Source: Thalassovita autumnalis
GTDB taxonomy: Bacteria; Pseudomonadota; Alphaproteobacteria; Rhodobacterales; Rhodobacteraceae
NCBI RefSeq assembly: GCF_001458255.1
Contig: NZ_CYSB01000038.1
Span: 62,001 to 126,000, forward strand
Length of the DNA: 64,000 nucleotides
Reading direction: 5' to 3'
The notes beneath the pieces were generated by a model, which was not told where the DNA came from, did not search any database, and saw nothing but the letters and a program-made list of their open reading frames with translations. Below are positions 18,496 to 28,811 of the stretch, in pieces (the stretch's first letter is position 1; each line of letters opens with the position of its first letter). The position numbers and the translations under genes are program-made.

Positions 18496-18986
18496 CCCCT
18501 GAGATCCGACCGGCCAAGGCGGCAGATGCGGCGGCAATTGCGGCGATCTGGAACAAGATCATCGTTGAAACCACGGTGACCTTCACCACGATTGAAAAGA
18601 CCCCCGAGGCTGTGGCCGAAGATATTGCCGCACGTCAGGCGGCGGGGCAGGGCTATCTGGTGGCCAGTGACGGGGCGCAGCTTCTTGGTCTGGCCTGTTA
18701 CGGGCCGTTTCGCGGCGGGCCGGGCTACCGTTTTGCGATGGAACATACGATCTACCTCAGTGAGGCGGCCAAAGGCCAAGGGCTGGGGCGGCGGCTGATC
18801 ACCGCGCTTGAAGAGCACGCGCGCGCCGCTGGTCACAGCTGCCTGATTGGGGCGGTCAGTGGGGAAAACACCGCCGCGCAGGCCTTTCACAGCCGCATGG
18901 GCTACGTTGAGGTCGGCAGATTACCGCGCGTTGGGCATAAATTCGGCCGTTTCCTCGATATGGTCTTGATGCAGAAGCTGCTTTAG
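18492..18986 (+). CDS. GNAT N-acetyltransferase (phosphinothricin acetyltransferase-like)
   Basis: A 164-residue acetyl-CoA-dependent acetyltransferase. MTPEIRPAKAADAAAIAAIWN and TVTFTTIEKTPE match the Pat/MddA branch, and AAKGQGLGRRLITALEEHAR is the acetyl-CoA P-loop. Members acetylate phosphinothricin, methionine sulfoximine/sulfone or related amino acids. I take GTG 18492, 8 nt after AGGAG and overlapping the upstream stop, rather than GTG 18486, which is too close to that site. Confidence 0.88.
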   Translation: MTPEIRPAKAADAAAIAAIWNKIIVETTVTFTTIEKTPEAVAEDIAARQAAGQGYLVASDGAQLLGLACYGPFRGGPGYRFAMEHTIYLSEAAKGQGLGRRLITALEEHARAAGHSCLIGAVSGENTAAQAFHSRMGYVEVGRLPRVGHKFGRFLDMVLMQKLL

Positions 18987-19131
18987 GTCTTTCTATCGCG
19001 CAACTTACACCGCCCCCCAAACCCACCGCAGCTATTTGGCGGTGGGATCTGCAATATTTCTCAAGACATTCTGAACCCTGAGATCCACCTTACACCCTGA
19101 CAGCCGCAGCCCGGCAGGATAGACTGACCCC

Positions 19132-19824
19132 ATGTCCATTTGGAAACGCATAGGCGAGGCGCTGAGCGCCCTGACCAGCGGTGAGCCGCTGAGCGAGATC
19201 TTTGACCGGCTGCGCACGCCGCCGGAACGCTCGGTCGCGTTCACGATTGCGGTGATCGCGCTCTCGGCCAAGATGGCCAAGGCGGATGGTCTGGTGACCC
19301 GGGATGAGGTCACCGCGATGCGTGAGGTGTTCCAGATCGCGCAGGAAGATGAGGCTGGCGCCGCCCGTGTCTTCAATCTGGCGCGGCGCGATGTGGCTGG
19401 CTTTGAGGATTACGCGCTGAAGATCCGGCGAATGTTTGACAGTTCAGACACCTGCCTGTGTGATCTGATGGAGGGGCTGTTCCACATTGCAATGGCGGAT
19501 GGCACCTACCACCCGGCGGAGGACGATTTCCTGCATCAGGTGGCCGATATCTTTGGCATTGCCGATCACGACTTCCGCGCGCTGCGGGCCCGTTTTGTGC
19601 CGGATGCCGCGCCGGATCCCTATACCGTGCTGGGTGTGGCGCCGGAAACGCCGATGTCTGACATTCGCAAGGCCTGGAAACGTCTGGTGCGCGATACCCA
19701 TCCCGATGCGATGATGGCACGCGGCGTCCCGCAGGAGATGATCCGCATGGCCGAAAAGCGGATGATTGACCTCAACCGCGCCTGGGAAGAAATCACCGCA
19801 CTGAAGGGGCCAGAGGCCGCCTGA
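19132..19824 (+). CDS. TerB-DnaJ domain protein (DjlA-like)
   Basis: A 230-residue protein. Residues about 35-150 form a TerB-like helical domain (VIALSAKMAKADGLVTRDEV; HIAMADGTYHPAEDDFL), and residues about 165-225 a J-domain (DPYTVLGVAPETPMSDIRKAWKRLV) with the HPD motif, which stimulates DnaK. Unlike DjlA of E. coli there is no clear N-terminal membrane helix. The start has only a weak ribosome binding site. It overlaps the next gene by one base (TGATG), so the pair is coupled. Confidence 0.88.
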   Translation: MSIWKRIGEALSALTSGEPLSEIFDRLRTPPERSVAFTIAVIALSAKMAKADGLVTRDEVTAMREVFQIAQEDEAGAARVFNLARRDVAGFEDYALKIRRMFDSSDTCLCDLMEGLFHIAMADGTYHPAEDDFLHQVADIFGIADHDFRALRARFVPDAAPDPYTVLGVAPETPMSDIRKAWKRLVRDTHPDAMMARGVPQEMIRMAEKRMIDLNRAWEEITALKGPEAA

Positions 19825-20861
19825 TGCGGATCGCCACCTACAACGTCGAATGGTTCAACAGCCTCTTTGATGATGCGGGCACCCCGCTGGAGGATGGTGG
19901 CTGGTCGTCCCGGCGTGATGTCACCCGGGTCCAGCAGCTGACGGCGCTGGGCATTGTCTTTACCGCGATGGATGCCGATGCCGTGATGGTGATTGAGGCA
20001 CCGGATCAGAACTCCCGCCGTCAGACCGTACCTGCGCTGGAGGCGTTTGCCGCCAAGTTTGACCTGCGCGCGCGCAAGGCGGTGATCGGCTTTGCCAATG
20101 ACACCCAGCAGGAAATTGCACTGCTTTATGACCTGGATGTGCTGCAGGCCCGTCATGACCCGCAGGGCGATGAAACCGGCAAGAAGGGCAGCCAGGGCGC
20201 GCCGCGGTTTGATGGGGTGTTCCGCATTGATCTGGATGTGGACGCGACCGAAGATCTGGTGCGGTTTTCCAAACCTCCGCTGGAGCTGGCGCTGGAAACC
20301 GCTTCTGGCTTTCAGTTCCGCATGATCGGGGCGCATCTGAAATCGAAAGCCCCCCATGGCGCGCGGGGGCGGGATGCGGTGATGCGGGCCTCCATCGCCA
20401 ATCGGCGCAAACAGCTGGCGCAGGCCATCTGGCTGCGGCAGCGGGTGGAAACCCATCTGGCGGCGGGCACCCCGCTGATGGTGCTGGGGGACCTGAACGA
20501 CGGCCCCGGCCTGGATGAATACGAAGATCTGTTTGGCCGGTCCTCGGTTGAGATTGTGCTGGGCCAGAAGGGGCAGCACGATCCGCAGCTGTGCCTCTTT
20601 GATCCGCACGCGCAGGCGGTGCTGAACAATCGCTGGGCCTCTCCCTCCTCGTCACGGTTCTATATCGCGGAGGAGAAGCGGTATCTGCAGGCGCTCTTGG
20701 ACTACATCATGATTTCGCCTGATCTGCGGGGCCGGTCGCCTGAGTGGCGGATCTGGCACCCGTTTGAGGATCAGGCCTGTTTCGGGCGCCCTGAACTGCG
20801 TGAGGCGCTGTTGGCCGCCAGTGACCATTTCCCGGTGGTGCTGGACATCGACCTGCCGTGA
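19824..20861 (+). CDS. Endonuclease/exonuclease/phosphatase-fold protein
   Basis: A 345-residue metal-dependent hydrolase of the DNase I/inositol phosphatase fold. Signature pieces are RIATYNVEWFNS at the N terminus, GAHLKSK, the LGDLNDGPG metal/catalytic segment, and the C-terminal ASDHFPVVLDI with the catalytic Asp-His. There is no signal peptide, so it is cytoplasmic. Substrate unknown (DNA, phosphodiester or phosphoester). It is coupled to the J-domain gene through TGATG. Confidence 0.88.
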   Translation: MRIATYNVEWFNSLFDDAGTPLEDGGWSSRRDVTRVQQLTALGIVFTAMDADAVMVIEAPDQNSRRQTVPALEAFAAKFDLRARKAVIGFANDTQQEIALLYDLDVLQARHDPQGDETGKKGSQGAPRFDGVFRIDLDVDATEDLVRFSKPPLELALETASGFQFRMIGAHLKSKAPHGARGRDAVMRASIANRRKQLAQAIWLRQRVETHLAAGTPLMVLGDLNDGPGLDEYEDLFGRSSVEIVLGQKGQHDPQLCLFDPHAQAVLNNRWASPSSSRFYIAEEKRYLQALLDYIMISPDLRGRSPEWRIWHPFEDQACFGRPELREALLAASDHFPVVLDIDLP

Positions 20862-20970
20862 GCGGCAGGGGCCGGATGCGCGCAAGCGGGATGAGCGAAA
20901 ATAGGCGCGAATTCGGTGAGGCGAATACACCAGCCTCGGAATCGCCCCGCTGACGCGCTATACTGGCACC

Positions 20971-21366
20971 ATGAGACATCTGCTGATCCTCCCCGTGTTC
21001 TGCGCCGCATTCGTCGCGCCCTATGCAACCCCGCTTGCCGCGCAAGAGGCTGAGGCGGAGGAGGAAGGGTTTTCCCTGATGGAGGAGGGGGCCAAGCTGT
21101 TTCTCAAAGGCATCATCCAGGAGATGGAGCCCGCCATTGATGAGCTGAATGACCTCACCGCCGAAATGGAACCTGCGCTGCGGGCCTTGGTGGATGAAAT
21201 GGGCCCGGCCTTCATGGAGCTGCTGGACAAGGTCGATGACATCACCATGTATCACGCCCCCGAGGTGCTGCCGAACGGCGATATCATCCTGCGCCGTAAA
21301 CAACCTGATGAGGTTGAGCCTCCTGCGGGGGAAGCCAATAATGAAAACGGCGCAATCGATCTGTGA
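20971..21366 (+). CDS. Conserved small periplasmic protein
   Basis: A 131-residue protein with a signal peptide (to about residue 24, TPLAAQ). The mature part is very acidic and helical (KLFLKGIIQEMEPAIDELNDLTAEMEPALRALVDEM), with a short repeat built on EMEPA, then a proline-rich tail. Homologues in roseobacters carry the misleading label AAA+ ATPase; no Walker motif is present here. The start has a weak ribosome binding site. It converges on ppx with a 12-bp gap. Function unknown. Confidence 0.8.
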   Translation: MRHLLILPVFCAAFVAPYATPLAAQEAEAEEEGFSLMEEGAKLFLKGIIQEMEPAIDELNDLTAEMEPALRALVDEMGPAFMELLDKVDDITMYHAPEVLPNGDIILRRKQPDEVEPPAGEANNENGAIDL

Positions 21367-21378
21367 TCGCGGATCTGA

Positions 21379-22953
21379 TCAGCCTTTGATCTTGACCGTG
21401 ACCTCAGCATCCAGCGATCGCGCCAGCGAATTCAGACGGGATTCCGCCACTTCGCCAAACAGTGGTTCCGCATCACGGCTGAGGATCAGCTCCAGCTGCT
21501 TTTTCTTCGGAAACAGACGGAATTCACCGATTTTCTGATCCGCCTTGGGCCAGAGCATGGCGCCCAGACGCATGGCCTTGCCCAAAACCTCGGCCTCTTT
21601 GATGGCCTTTTCATCCAGAATGTCGAAGATCCCGGGGAAGCGGCTGTCTGAGCGGCTGTTCTTGTACCGGTTCATCAGCGCCAGCCCCAGAAACACCCGT
21701 TCGGAATGACGCAAACCGCCAAGGTTGGCGCGGGTCACATTGTCAAAACAGACCTCCGCCCGGTAATCGGGATGGGCGCGCCAGCTGACATCATGCAGCA
21801 GGCAGGCGGCTTTGATCAGCCGTTTGCGTTCCCATTTGGCGGATTTGAACAGCGGCGAGACAAAGTCATAAAGCGTTTTGCCAAAGCCGGGCAGGCGGGC
21901 GTCTTTGGCCTCAGCGAACCGCGCGGCCTCAATCAATGGATCACGCTGGCGCAGCTGATCGGGCATCTGCTCATACAGCAGCCCCTCGCGGATCCCGTAG
22001 GAGGAAATGGCAATGTCATGTGGCTTGAAGGTGCGGATCAGCCGTTTCAGCACCTCGCAGGCGATCGGGACAAGGATCATCCGCGCCTCTGAGATGCCGC
22101 AGGTTTTGCGCAGGGTCTCGATGCCCTGTTCTTCGATATAGGCGACAGTGTCGCGCACCGATTTTGCGGTCATCCGATATTCATGCAGCACGTGCAGCGG
22201 ATAGCCCCGGCGCACCATGTCGATCTTGGCAATCGCCCGCCAGGATCCGCCGACCAGAAACAGGCGGTTGGGTTGCGGGCCCATCTGTTGTGCCAATTCG
22301 TCCATCACCGCGGCGATATGGGCCTTGCGTCCCTTTTTGCCACCTTTGATGTCGCGCAGCTTCAGCGGCCCCAGTGAGGAGGTGACGCGCTTGCCCACCT
22401 GACCATCGTTGATCTCGGCCAGTTCCAGTGAGGAGCCACCGATGTCACAGATCAGCCCGTAGGCCCCCGGCCAGCCCAAGAGAACCCCCTGTGCGGAGAG
22501 CCGCGCCTCTTCCTGACCGTCGATGACATGAACCTTGATGCCGGTTTCGCGCTCAACCTCGGCCACAAAATCCGGGCCGTCCGTTGCATCGCGCACCGCC
22601 GCAGTGGCCACCGCCGTCAGGGTTGGGGCATCCATGCCCACGGCCAGTTTCTGAAACCGCCGCATGGCCGAAAGCGCCCGTGCGCGTCCTTCCGGGTTCA
22701 GCTTGCCGGTTTCGGCCAGTCCTGCCCCCAGCGCACACATGATTTTTTCGTTGAAGAAATAGGCGGGTGAGCGCGCCGCGCCGTCAAACACCACCATCCG
22801 GACCGAGTTTGAGCCGACATCAATCACCCCAACCCGGCTGAGCGCGCGCGAAGCCGGATCGTTGAACAAAGGCCGCCCAAAGGGACCCCAATCATCTGTG
22901 GTGTCGCCCTTTTCAGGCAGAGGCTGAGCCACATGGCCGGTGGAATCGTCCAT
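21379..22953 (-). CDS. ppx: Exopolyphosphatase (Ppx/GppA family)
   Basis: Removes terminal phosphate from polyphosphate. The 524-residue protein begins with the ASKHA phosphate loop GVIDVGSNSVRMVVFDG (about residues 41-57); LICDIGGSSLELAEI is the second nucleotide/phosphate loop. The C-terminal half is an HD-like helical domain (AACLLHDVSWRAHPDY). An AAGGAA site precedes ATG 22953. It follows ppk by 51 bp and is the last gene of a four-gene minus-strand set, so polyphosphate synthesis and breakdown are probably co-transcribed. GppA activity (pppGpp) is possible too. Confidence 0.93.
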   Translation of the reverse strand: MDDSTGHVAQPLPEKGDTTDDWGPFGRPLFNDPASRALSRVGVIDVGSNSVRMVVFDGAARSPAYFFNEKIMCALGAGLAETGKLNPEGRARALSAMRRFQKLAVGMDAPTLTAVATAAVRDATDGPDFVAEVERETGIKVHVIDGQEEARLSAQGVLLGWPGAYGLICDIGGSSLELAEINDGQVGKRVTSSLGPLKLRDIKGGKKGRKAHIAAVMDELAQQMGPQPNRLFLVGGSWRAIAKIDMVRRGYPLHVLHEYRMTAKSVRDTVAYIEEQGIETLRKTCGISEARMILVPIACEVLKRLIRTFKPHDIAISSYGIREGLLYEQMPDQLRQRDPLIEAARFAEAKDARLPGFGKTLYDFVSPLFKSAKWERKRLIKAACLLHDVSWRAHPDYRAEVCFDNVTRANLGGLRHSERVFLGLALMNRYKNSRSDSRFPGIFDILDEKAIKEAEVLGKAMRLGAMLWPKADQKIGEFRLFPKKKQLELILSRDAEPLFGEVAESRLNSLARSLDAEVTVKIKG

Positions 22954-23004
22954 GGCGATGTTCCTTCTTTACCAATACCTTGATGCCTTGACCCGGCGGC
23001 CGGG

Positions 23005-25179
23005 TCAATCATCCGTATGGGTCAGTTTCGGTACATCTTTTGCGCCCGCAGATCCACGACCGGACAGTGAGGGATTTTCCATGAAGAAGCGGTGGCAGTT
23101 AAAGTTGAAGCCGCCTTCGACACGCTCGGCACGGGTGAATTTCCCGTCAGGTGCCATGACCCAGCTTTGTGCCACATCCGCCAGATTTGCCGCCATCACC
23201 TGGCTGACGATCTGGGCTTTCACGGTGGGGTTGGTGATTTCCACCAGCGTTTCCACCCGGCGGTTCAGGTTGCGGCCCATCCAATCGGCTGAGGACATGT
23301 AGACTTTGGCCTTTTTCGAGGGCAGGCCGTGGCCATTGCCGAAACAGGCGATGCGCGAATGTTCAAGGAACCGCCCGACAACCGATTTCACCCGGATGTT
23401 TTCGCTCAGGCCTTTGATGCCGGGGCGCAGACCACAGATGCCGCGGATCACAAGGCTGATTTTCACACCCGCCTGACTGGCCTTGTAGAGGCCATCGATG
23501 ATCTCAGGATCGATGAGGGAGTTCATCTTGGCCCAAATCTCGGCCGGACGGCCAGCGCGGGCGTGTTCGGCTTCTTTTTCAAAGTTTTCCAGCAGGCGCT
23601 GTTTCAGGCCAATGGGGGAAATCGCCAGATTTTCCAGCCCTTCAGGTTCGACATAGCCGGAAAGGTAGTTGAACACTTTGGTGGCGTCGCGGCCCAGCTT
23701 GTCATCGCAGGTGAACAGGCTGAGGTCGGTGTAGATCCGGGCGGTGATCGGGTGGTAGTTGCCGGTGCCGTAATGGGTGTAGGTGACCAGCCGGTCGCCT
23801 TCGCGGCGCACCACGGTGGAGATTTTGGCGTGGGTTTTCAGATCGACAAACCCGTAAACCACATGGGCGCCAGACCGTTCCAGCCGGCGCGACTGGCGGA
23901 TGTTGGCAGCCTCATCAAACCGCGCTTTCAGCTCGACCAGCGCGGTGACGGATTTGCCATCCTCTGCCGCCTCGCACAGGGCTTCGACGATGGGGGATTT
24001 CTTGGAGGTCCGGTAAAGCGTCTGTTTGATCGCCACCACATTCGGATCAGCGGCGGCCTGTTTCAGGAAGCGCACCACCATGTCGAAGGTTTCATAGGGG
24101 TGGTGCAGCAGCATGTCCTTCTGCTTGATCGCGGCAAACATATCGCCGTCAAAATCCTGCACCCGTTCCGGCACCCGTGGGGCGAAGCTGGGCCACAGCA
24201 GATCGGGCCGCTCATCCGAGACCAGCTCTTTCACGTCAGCGATGCCGATCATGCCGTCCACTTCGACGATCTCATCCGCATCAACGTGCAGCTCTTCGGT
24301 GATCACCGATTTCAGCATCTCCGGCGCCCCGGAGGAGATTTTCATCCGCACCACTTCGCCACGGCGGCGGCGTTTCAGCGCCACCTCAAATTCGCGCACC
24401 AGATCTTCGGCTTCTTCCTCGACCTCAAGGTCGCTGTCACGCAGCACCCGGAAGGTGCAATGGCCTTTCATGTGATAGCCGGGGAACAGCTTGTCGGTGA
24501 ACAGCAGCAGCATCTCTTCCAGCGGCAGGAAGCGCAGGGTGCCGTCACTGGCGGGCAGTTGCACAAAACGGCTGATCCGCGCCGGGATCGGCAGAAGGGT
24601 GATCAACTGCCGTTTGCCGGGGCGGCGTTCCAGCTGCAAGGCCAGCGAAAAGCCGGTATTGGGGATAAACGGGAACGGGTGCGCCGGGTCCACCGCCAGC
24701 GGTGACAAGACCGGAAACACCTGATTGAGGAACACATCCTCAAGATAGGGCATATCCGCATCCTCGACCCCGGTGCGGTCCAGAATATGGATGTTTTCTG
24801 CCGCCAGCTGGTTGCGCAGATCATCAAAGATCCGCTGCTGGCTCATCATCAGATTACGCGCGTCTTCATTGATCAGCACCAGCTGCTCAGACGGGCTCAA
24901 CCCATCGGCGGCCGGGGTCTGGTGGCCTTCGCGCTTCAGCTCGCGCAGGCCAGCGACGCGGACGGTGTAAAACTCATCCAGGTTGGTGGCCGAGATGGAC
25001 AGGAACCGCACCCGTTCCAACAGCGGCACCTTGGGGTTTTCCGCCTCTTCCAGCACGCGCCAGTTAAAGCCCAGCCAGCTGAGTTCGCGGTTATAGAACC
25101 GGGCGGCCCCGGTTTGGTCGAGATCGGGAAGGTCGATCGGTTCCGGGAAGGGAGCGTTCAGAAAATCTGCGTGTGACAT
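23005..25179 (-). CDS. ppk: Polyphosphate kinase
   Basis: Reversible transfer of ATP gamma-phosphate to polyphosphate. The 724-residue protein has family length: N-terminal domain ([19 protein letters not shown]), head domain, and two phospholipase-D-like C domains. The histidines [12 protein letters not shown] and [10 protein letters not shown] lie in the catalytic region; RRVETLVEI is near the end. The ribosome binding site before ATG 25179 is weak. It lies between hdaA (51 bp upstream) and ppx (51 bp downstream). Confidence 0.96.
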   Translation of the reverse strand: MSHADFLNAPFPEPIDLPDLDQTGAARFYNRELSWLGFNWRVLEEAENPKVPLLERVRFLSISATNLDEFYTVRVAGLRELKREGHQTPAADGLSPSEQLVLINEDARNLMMSQQRIFDDLRNQLAAENIHILDRTGVEDADMPYLEDVFLNQVFPVLSPLAVDPAHPFPFIPNTGFSLALQLERRPGKRQLITLLPIPARISRFVQLPASDGTLRFLPLEEMLLLFTDKLFPGYHMKGHCTFRVLRDSDLEVEEEAEDLVREFEVALKRRRRGEVVRMKISSGAPEMLKSVITEELHVDADEIVEVDGMIGIADVKELVSDERPDLLWPSFAPRVPERVQDFDGDMFAAIKQKDMLLHHPYETFDMVVRFLKQAAADPNVVAIKQTLYRTSKKSPIVEALCEAAEDGKSVTALVELKARFDEAANIRQSRRLERSGAHVVYGFVDLKTHAKISTVVRREGDRLVTYTHYGTGNYHPITARIYTDLSLFTCDDKLGRDATKVFNYLSGYVEPEGLENLAISPIGLKQRLLENFEKEAEHARAGRPAEIWAKMNSLIDPEIIDGLYKASQAGVKISLVIRGICGLRPGIKGLSENIRVKSVVGRFLEHSRIACFGNGHGLPSKKAKVYMSSADWMGRNLNRRVETLVEITNPTVKAQIVSQVMAANLADVAQSWVMAPDGKFTRAERVEGGFNFNCHRFFMENPSLSGRGSAGAKDVPKLTHTDD

Positions 25180-25230
25180 GAGGCGCTTATGCTCAAAGCA
25201 TGTGAAACTATGGTGACGAGAGTGCCGCCC

Positions 25231-25932
25231 TTAGCCGGGATTGTCCAGCAGATCGGGCAATTCGCTCTGGCCCAGTACCTCCGCCGCCAGTTTGCGCGTT
25301 ACCGGACGCTTGCGCGCCAAGGCTTCGCGGTCAATGGCAGCCACCAGATCACGAGCGGCATCAAAGCTGCGGTCCATCCGCGCCACCAGATAGGAAATCA
25401 CATCCGGGCTGGGCATCAGCTGACGGTCGGCAAAGAGTTTGGCCACCACGGCGGACAGCAGCTGATCATCGGGCTGTTCCAGATTGACCGATTGGGTGCC
25501 CTGCATCCGGCTCATCAGATCCGGCAGGCTGAGCCCCCACAGATGCGCCGGCCGATCTGCGGTGATCAGTAGGGGGAAACCTTCGGCCAGCACCAGATTG
25601 TGCAGGTGAAACAGCGCTTCTTCCAGCGGGCGCAGGCCGGCGATGTCCTGCACATCCTCCACCACCACAGGGCCCATCGCGACGGCGGGGATTTCCACAT
25701 CGCCCAGATCCGTGGCCTTCAGGATCAACGCGCCCGAGGTCACCGCCCACACATGGGCCAGATGGGTTTTACCGGATCCTTTCGGACCGATCAGCGCCAG
25801 TTTGCGCCCGGACCAGTCGCGCCAGTTTTCCAACAGGACAACCGCCATCGCATTGGCCGGAGAGACAAAAAAGTCTTCCCGTCCCAGCGCGGGACGCACT
25901 GGTAGATCAAAGCTTAATTGGCGGTGGTTCAC
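25231..25932 (-). CDS. hdaA: DnaA-like regulatory protein HdaA
   Basis: A 233-residue AAA+ protein lacking the DnaA DNA-binding domain, like Hda/HdaA, which with the beta clamp promotes DnaA-ATP hydrolysis to prevent over-initiation of replication. QLSFDLP at residues 4-10 is a clamp-binding motif; the Walker A loop is GPKGSGKTHLAH and VVVEDVQDI the Walker B. I start at GTG 25932, which overlaps the upstream stop codon (GTGA) and places the clamp motif at the N terminus; longer forms add unrelated residues from the neighbour gene. Confidence 0.9.
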   Translation of the reverse strand: MNHRQLSFDLPVRPALGREDFFVSPANAMAVVLLENWRDWSGRKLALIGPKGSGKTHLAHVWAVTSGALILKATDLGDVEIPAVAMGPVVVEDVQDIAGLRPLEEALFHLHNLVLAEGFPLLITADRPAHLWGLSLPDLMSRMQGTQSVNLEQPDDQLLSAVVAKLFADRQLMPSPDVISYLVARMDRSFDAARDLVAAIDREALARKRPVTRKLAAEVLGQSELPDLLDNPG

Positions 25933-26996
25933 TCGTCGCGCTTTCCGGCGTGGCCTTGGTAGAGTCGGCCCCCTTTGTAATTGTCCATGCCAAAGCGGGC
26001 AACCACACCGATGGAGGCCGCCACCGGCACTGCCACCAGCATGCCGACAAATCCAAAGAGCGAGCCAAAGACCGACAACGCAAAGATCAGCCAAACCGGG
26101 TGCAGCCCAACCGAGCTGCCAACCATCTTGGGCGTCAGCACATTGCCCTCAATCACCTGACCCAACACAAAGATGCCGGCGACCAGACCGATCGACAGCC
26201 AATCGCCCCAGAACTGAAACAGCGCCAGACCAATGGCCAGCACACCGCCAAACAGTGCCCCGATATAGGGGATGAAGGTCAGCGCCCCGGCGACAAAGCC
26301 AACCACCAGGCCAAATTGCAGCCCCACCAGCATCAAGGCCACCGCATAATAGGTGCCCAGCACCAGACAGACCGTGCCCATGCCGCGAATGAAAGAGGCC
26401 AGCGTGCCATCGATCTGTTTGGCCAGCTGACGGATCACCGGCGCATGATCGCGCGGCAGCATATCGTCCACCTTGGCCACCATCCGGTCCCAGTCCAGCA
26501 GCAGATAAAAAGCCACCACAGGCACGATCACAAAGAGCATCACAACGTTGATGATCGACAAGGCTGAGGAGAAGACCGCGTTCAGCAGCTCGCCGCCTTT
26601 GGATTCGATGGTCTGGCCGATCTGCTGCAGTGATTGGTTCAGGGTGGAGGTTTCATCCAGGATCTGTGGGAAACGCTGGATCAGGAAGGCCCAGAGATCC
26701 TCAAAGACCTGCGGCATCACCTGCAACAGCGCCGCCGACTGGTTGATCAGTGAGGGCACCACCAAGAGCACCAGCATAACAAAGGTCAATACAGCCACGA
26801 TGGTGATGATTGCAGTGGCAAAGACTCGAGAAAATCCCCACGCCTCCAGCCGATCGGCGACCGGATCCAGGAAGTAGGCAATCGCGCCGCCCAGAACAAA
26901 GGGCAGGATCACATCGCCCAGATACCACAGCGCTAGCGACGATGCCGCCAAGGCCACACCCCAATACCCTACCTGTTCCTTCGCTGACAAAGCCAT
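25929..26996 (-). CDS. AI-2E/PerM family membrane transporter
   Basis: A 355-residue inner-membrane protein with about eight hydrophobic helices (GVALAASSLALWYLGDVILPF; FVLGGAIAYFLDPVADRLE is the family start). A central cytosolic part lies about residues 60-200. GNVLTPKMVGSSVGLHPVW is the PF01594 signature. Family members are permeases of uncertain substrate; an autoinducer role should not be assumed. It is the first gene of the hdaA-ppk-ppx set and overlaps hdaA by four bases. AGGGGG precedes ATG 26996. Confidence 0.9.
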   Translation of the reverse strand: MALSAKEQVGYWGVALAASSLALWYLGDVILPFVLGGAIAYFLDPVADRLEAWGFSRVFATAIITIVAVLTFVMLVLLVVPSLINQSAALLQVMPQVFEDLWAFLIQRFPQILDETSTLNQSLQQIGQTIESKGGELLNAVFSSALSIINVVMLFVIVPVVAFYLLLDWDRMVAKVDDMLPRDHAPVIRQLAKQIDGTLASFIRGMGTVCLVLGTYYAVALMLVGLQFGLVVGFVAGALTFIPYIGALFGGVLAIGLALFQFWGDWLSIGLVAGIFVLGQVIEGNVLTPKMVGSSVGLHPVWLIFALSVFGSLFGFVGMLVAVPVAASIGVVARFGMDNYKGGRLYQGHAGKRDE

Positions 26997-27274
26997 CTGC
27001 GCCCCCTGTTTTTGCTTAGCCTCCTATGTCGTCGGTTCTGGGCGACAGATCAAGGGGCAGGGCAGGGGGACGCCCTGTTTCGGCGGCTTCTAACCGGTTG
27101 CAGTGGCGCGTTTTACCGGCAGGCGGGAGTGCCTTATGGTCGCCGCTTGGCCGCGCGGGCGTGGGACTGGGGAAAAAGACCGGCGGCCTTGGGGCCACCT
27201 TGCCCCTTGTCTGCCTTGCGCCCCTCTTCTAAACCCGTCTCTAACCAAGTTTTACCAATCCCAAGGGGTCATCC

Positions 27275-28627
27275 ATGCGTCTGTCGCGCTATTTCCTGCC
27301 CGTTCTGAAAGAAAACCCGTCCGAGGCGCAGATTGTCAGCCACCGTCTGATGCTGCGCGCTGGCATGATCAAACAGCAATCCGCCGGGATCTATTCCTGG
27401 CTGCCGCTGGGCTTCAAGGTGCTGCGCAAGATCGAAAACATTGTGCATCAGGAACAGATCCGCGCCGGTCACATCCCGATGCAGATGCCGACCCTGCAGT
27501 CCGCCGATCTCTGGCGTGAGTCGGGCCGTTATGACGGCTACGGTGAGGAAATGCTGCGGATGCAGGACCGTCACGGCCGTGACATGCTGTTTTCGCCCAC
27601 CGCAGAAGAACTGTTCACCGATGTGTTCCGCGCCCATGTGAACAGCTACAAAGACCTGCCGCTGACGCTCTATCAGATCCAGTGGAAATTCCGCGATGAG
27701 ATCCGTCCGCGTTTCGGCGTGATGCGGGGCCGTGAGTTCTATATGAAAGACGGCTACAACTTCGACCTCACCAAAGAGGACGCGCTGCACGCCTATAACC
27801 GCCACCTGGTCAGCTACCTGCGCACCTATGAGCGTATGGGCCTGCAGGCGATCCCGATGCGCGCGGATTCCGGCCCGATTGGCGGTGATGACACACACGA
27901 ATTCCTGGTGCTGGCCGAAACTGGTGAGTCCGAGGTCTTCTATGACCGCGAAATCACCGATCTGACCTTTGGTGAGCGTGAGATCGACTATAACAGCGTG
28001 GAGCAGTGTCAGGCCGTGCTGGAAGAGTTCACCTCGCGCTATGCCCGCACCGATGAGACCCATGATGAGGCGCTGTTTAACGAAGTGCCTGAGGAACGCC
28101 GCTGCGTTGCCCGCGGCATTGAGGTGGGTCAGATCTTCTACTTCGGCACCAAATACTCCTCGGCCCTTGGCGCCACCGTCCAAGGCCCTGATGGCAAACC
28201 GACTGAGGTCCACATGGGCAGCCACGGCATCGGCGTTAGCCGCCTGCTGGGCGCCATCATTGAGGCCAGCCATGATGACAATGGCATCATCTGGCCGGAA
28301 GGTGTCACCCCGTTCCACGTTGGCATCGTGAACCTGAAACAGGGCGATGAGGAGGCCGATGCCGCCTGTGAAGCGCTTTACAACAGCTTCACCGCAGTGG
28401 GTCTGGAACCGCTTTATGATGACCGCAAGGAACGCGCTGGTGGCAAGTTCGCCACCATGGACCTGATCGGCTTGCCCTGGCGCATCACGGTTGGCCCGCG
28501 TGGTCTGAAAAACGGTGTGGTCGAACTGACCTGCCGCCGCACCGGCGAAAGCGAAGAGATGACCCCGGAACAGGCCGTTGCGAAGATCATCGAGATCTAC
28601 GCGCCTCACCGCGTCAACGTCTTCTGA
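27275..28627 (+). CDS. proS: Prolyl-tRNA synthetase (short type)
   Basis: Charges tRNA-Pro. The 450-residue protein is the short form found in alphaproteobacteria, lacking the long editing insertion of the E. coli enzyme. Class II motifs are visible: [16 protein letters not shown] (motif 1 region), [28 protein letters not shown] (motif 2), and [13 protein letters not shown] (motif 3). An AAGGGG site precedes ATG 27275. A terminator follows at 28653. In many relatives lolC follows directly, but here 3.7 kb of other genes intervene. Confidence 0.97.
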   Translation: MRLSRYFLPVLKENPSEAQIVSHRLMLRAGMIKQQSAGIYSWLPLGFKVLRKIENIVHQEQIRAGHIPMQMPTLQSADLWRESGRYDGYGEEMLRMQDRHGRDMLFSPTAEELFTDVFRAHVNSYKDLPLTLYQIQWKFRDEIRPRFGVMRGREFYMKDGYNFDLTKEDALHAYNRHLVSYLRTYERMGLQAIPMRADSGPIGGDDTHEFLVLAETGESEVFYDREITDLTFGEREIDYNSVEQCQAVLEEFTSRYARTDETHDEALFNEVPEERRCVARGIEVGQIFYFGTKYSSALGATVQGPDGKPTEVHMGSHGIGVSRLLGAIIEASHDDNGIIWPEGVTPFHVGIVNLKQGDEEADAACEALYNSFTAVGLEPLYDDRKERAGGKFATMDLIGLPWRITVGPRGLKNGVVELTCRRTGESEEMTPEQAVAKIIEIYAPHRVNVF

Positions 28628-28652
28628 TCGCACCCTGCACGATAGACCATCC

Positions 28653-28678
28653 AGGCCACCTCTCGGGGTGGCCTTTTT
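28653..28678 (+). terminator. Terminator after proS
   Basis: AGGCCACC (28653-28660) pairs with GGTGGCCT (28667-28674), followed by T's. Confidence 0.88.
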
Positions 28679-28696
28679 CGTTGCTGAACCTCACCC

Positions 28697-28718
28697 TTTC
28701 AATGTTCCCCAAATACTC
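28697..28718. repeat. Dispersed intergenic repeat, copy 2
   Basis: Identical over 22 bp to 16506-16527. It lies between the proS terminator and the haloalkane dehalogenase gene. Confidence 0.75.
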
Positions 28719-28811
28719 ACTGCGCGGCCGCAGATACAGCAAGCGAAGCTTTCGATTTGGCGGCGGGCACAATCGGTGCATTATACCGGTTCAGACCGGA
28801 GGGAGGCCGCG

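Noticed and set aside
20971-21366. AAA+ ATPase label for the small exported protein
   Set aside because: No Walker A or B motif; the protein is a signal peptide plus an acidic helical region.
25929-26996. Autoinducer-2 exporter
   Set aside because: The family name is historical; the sequence shows only a PerM-like membrane protein with unknown substrate.
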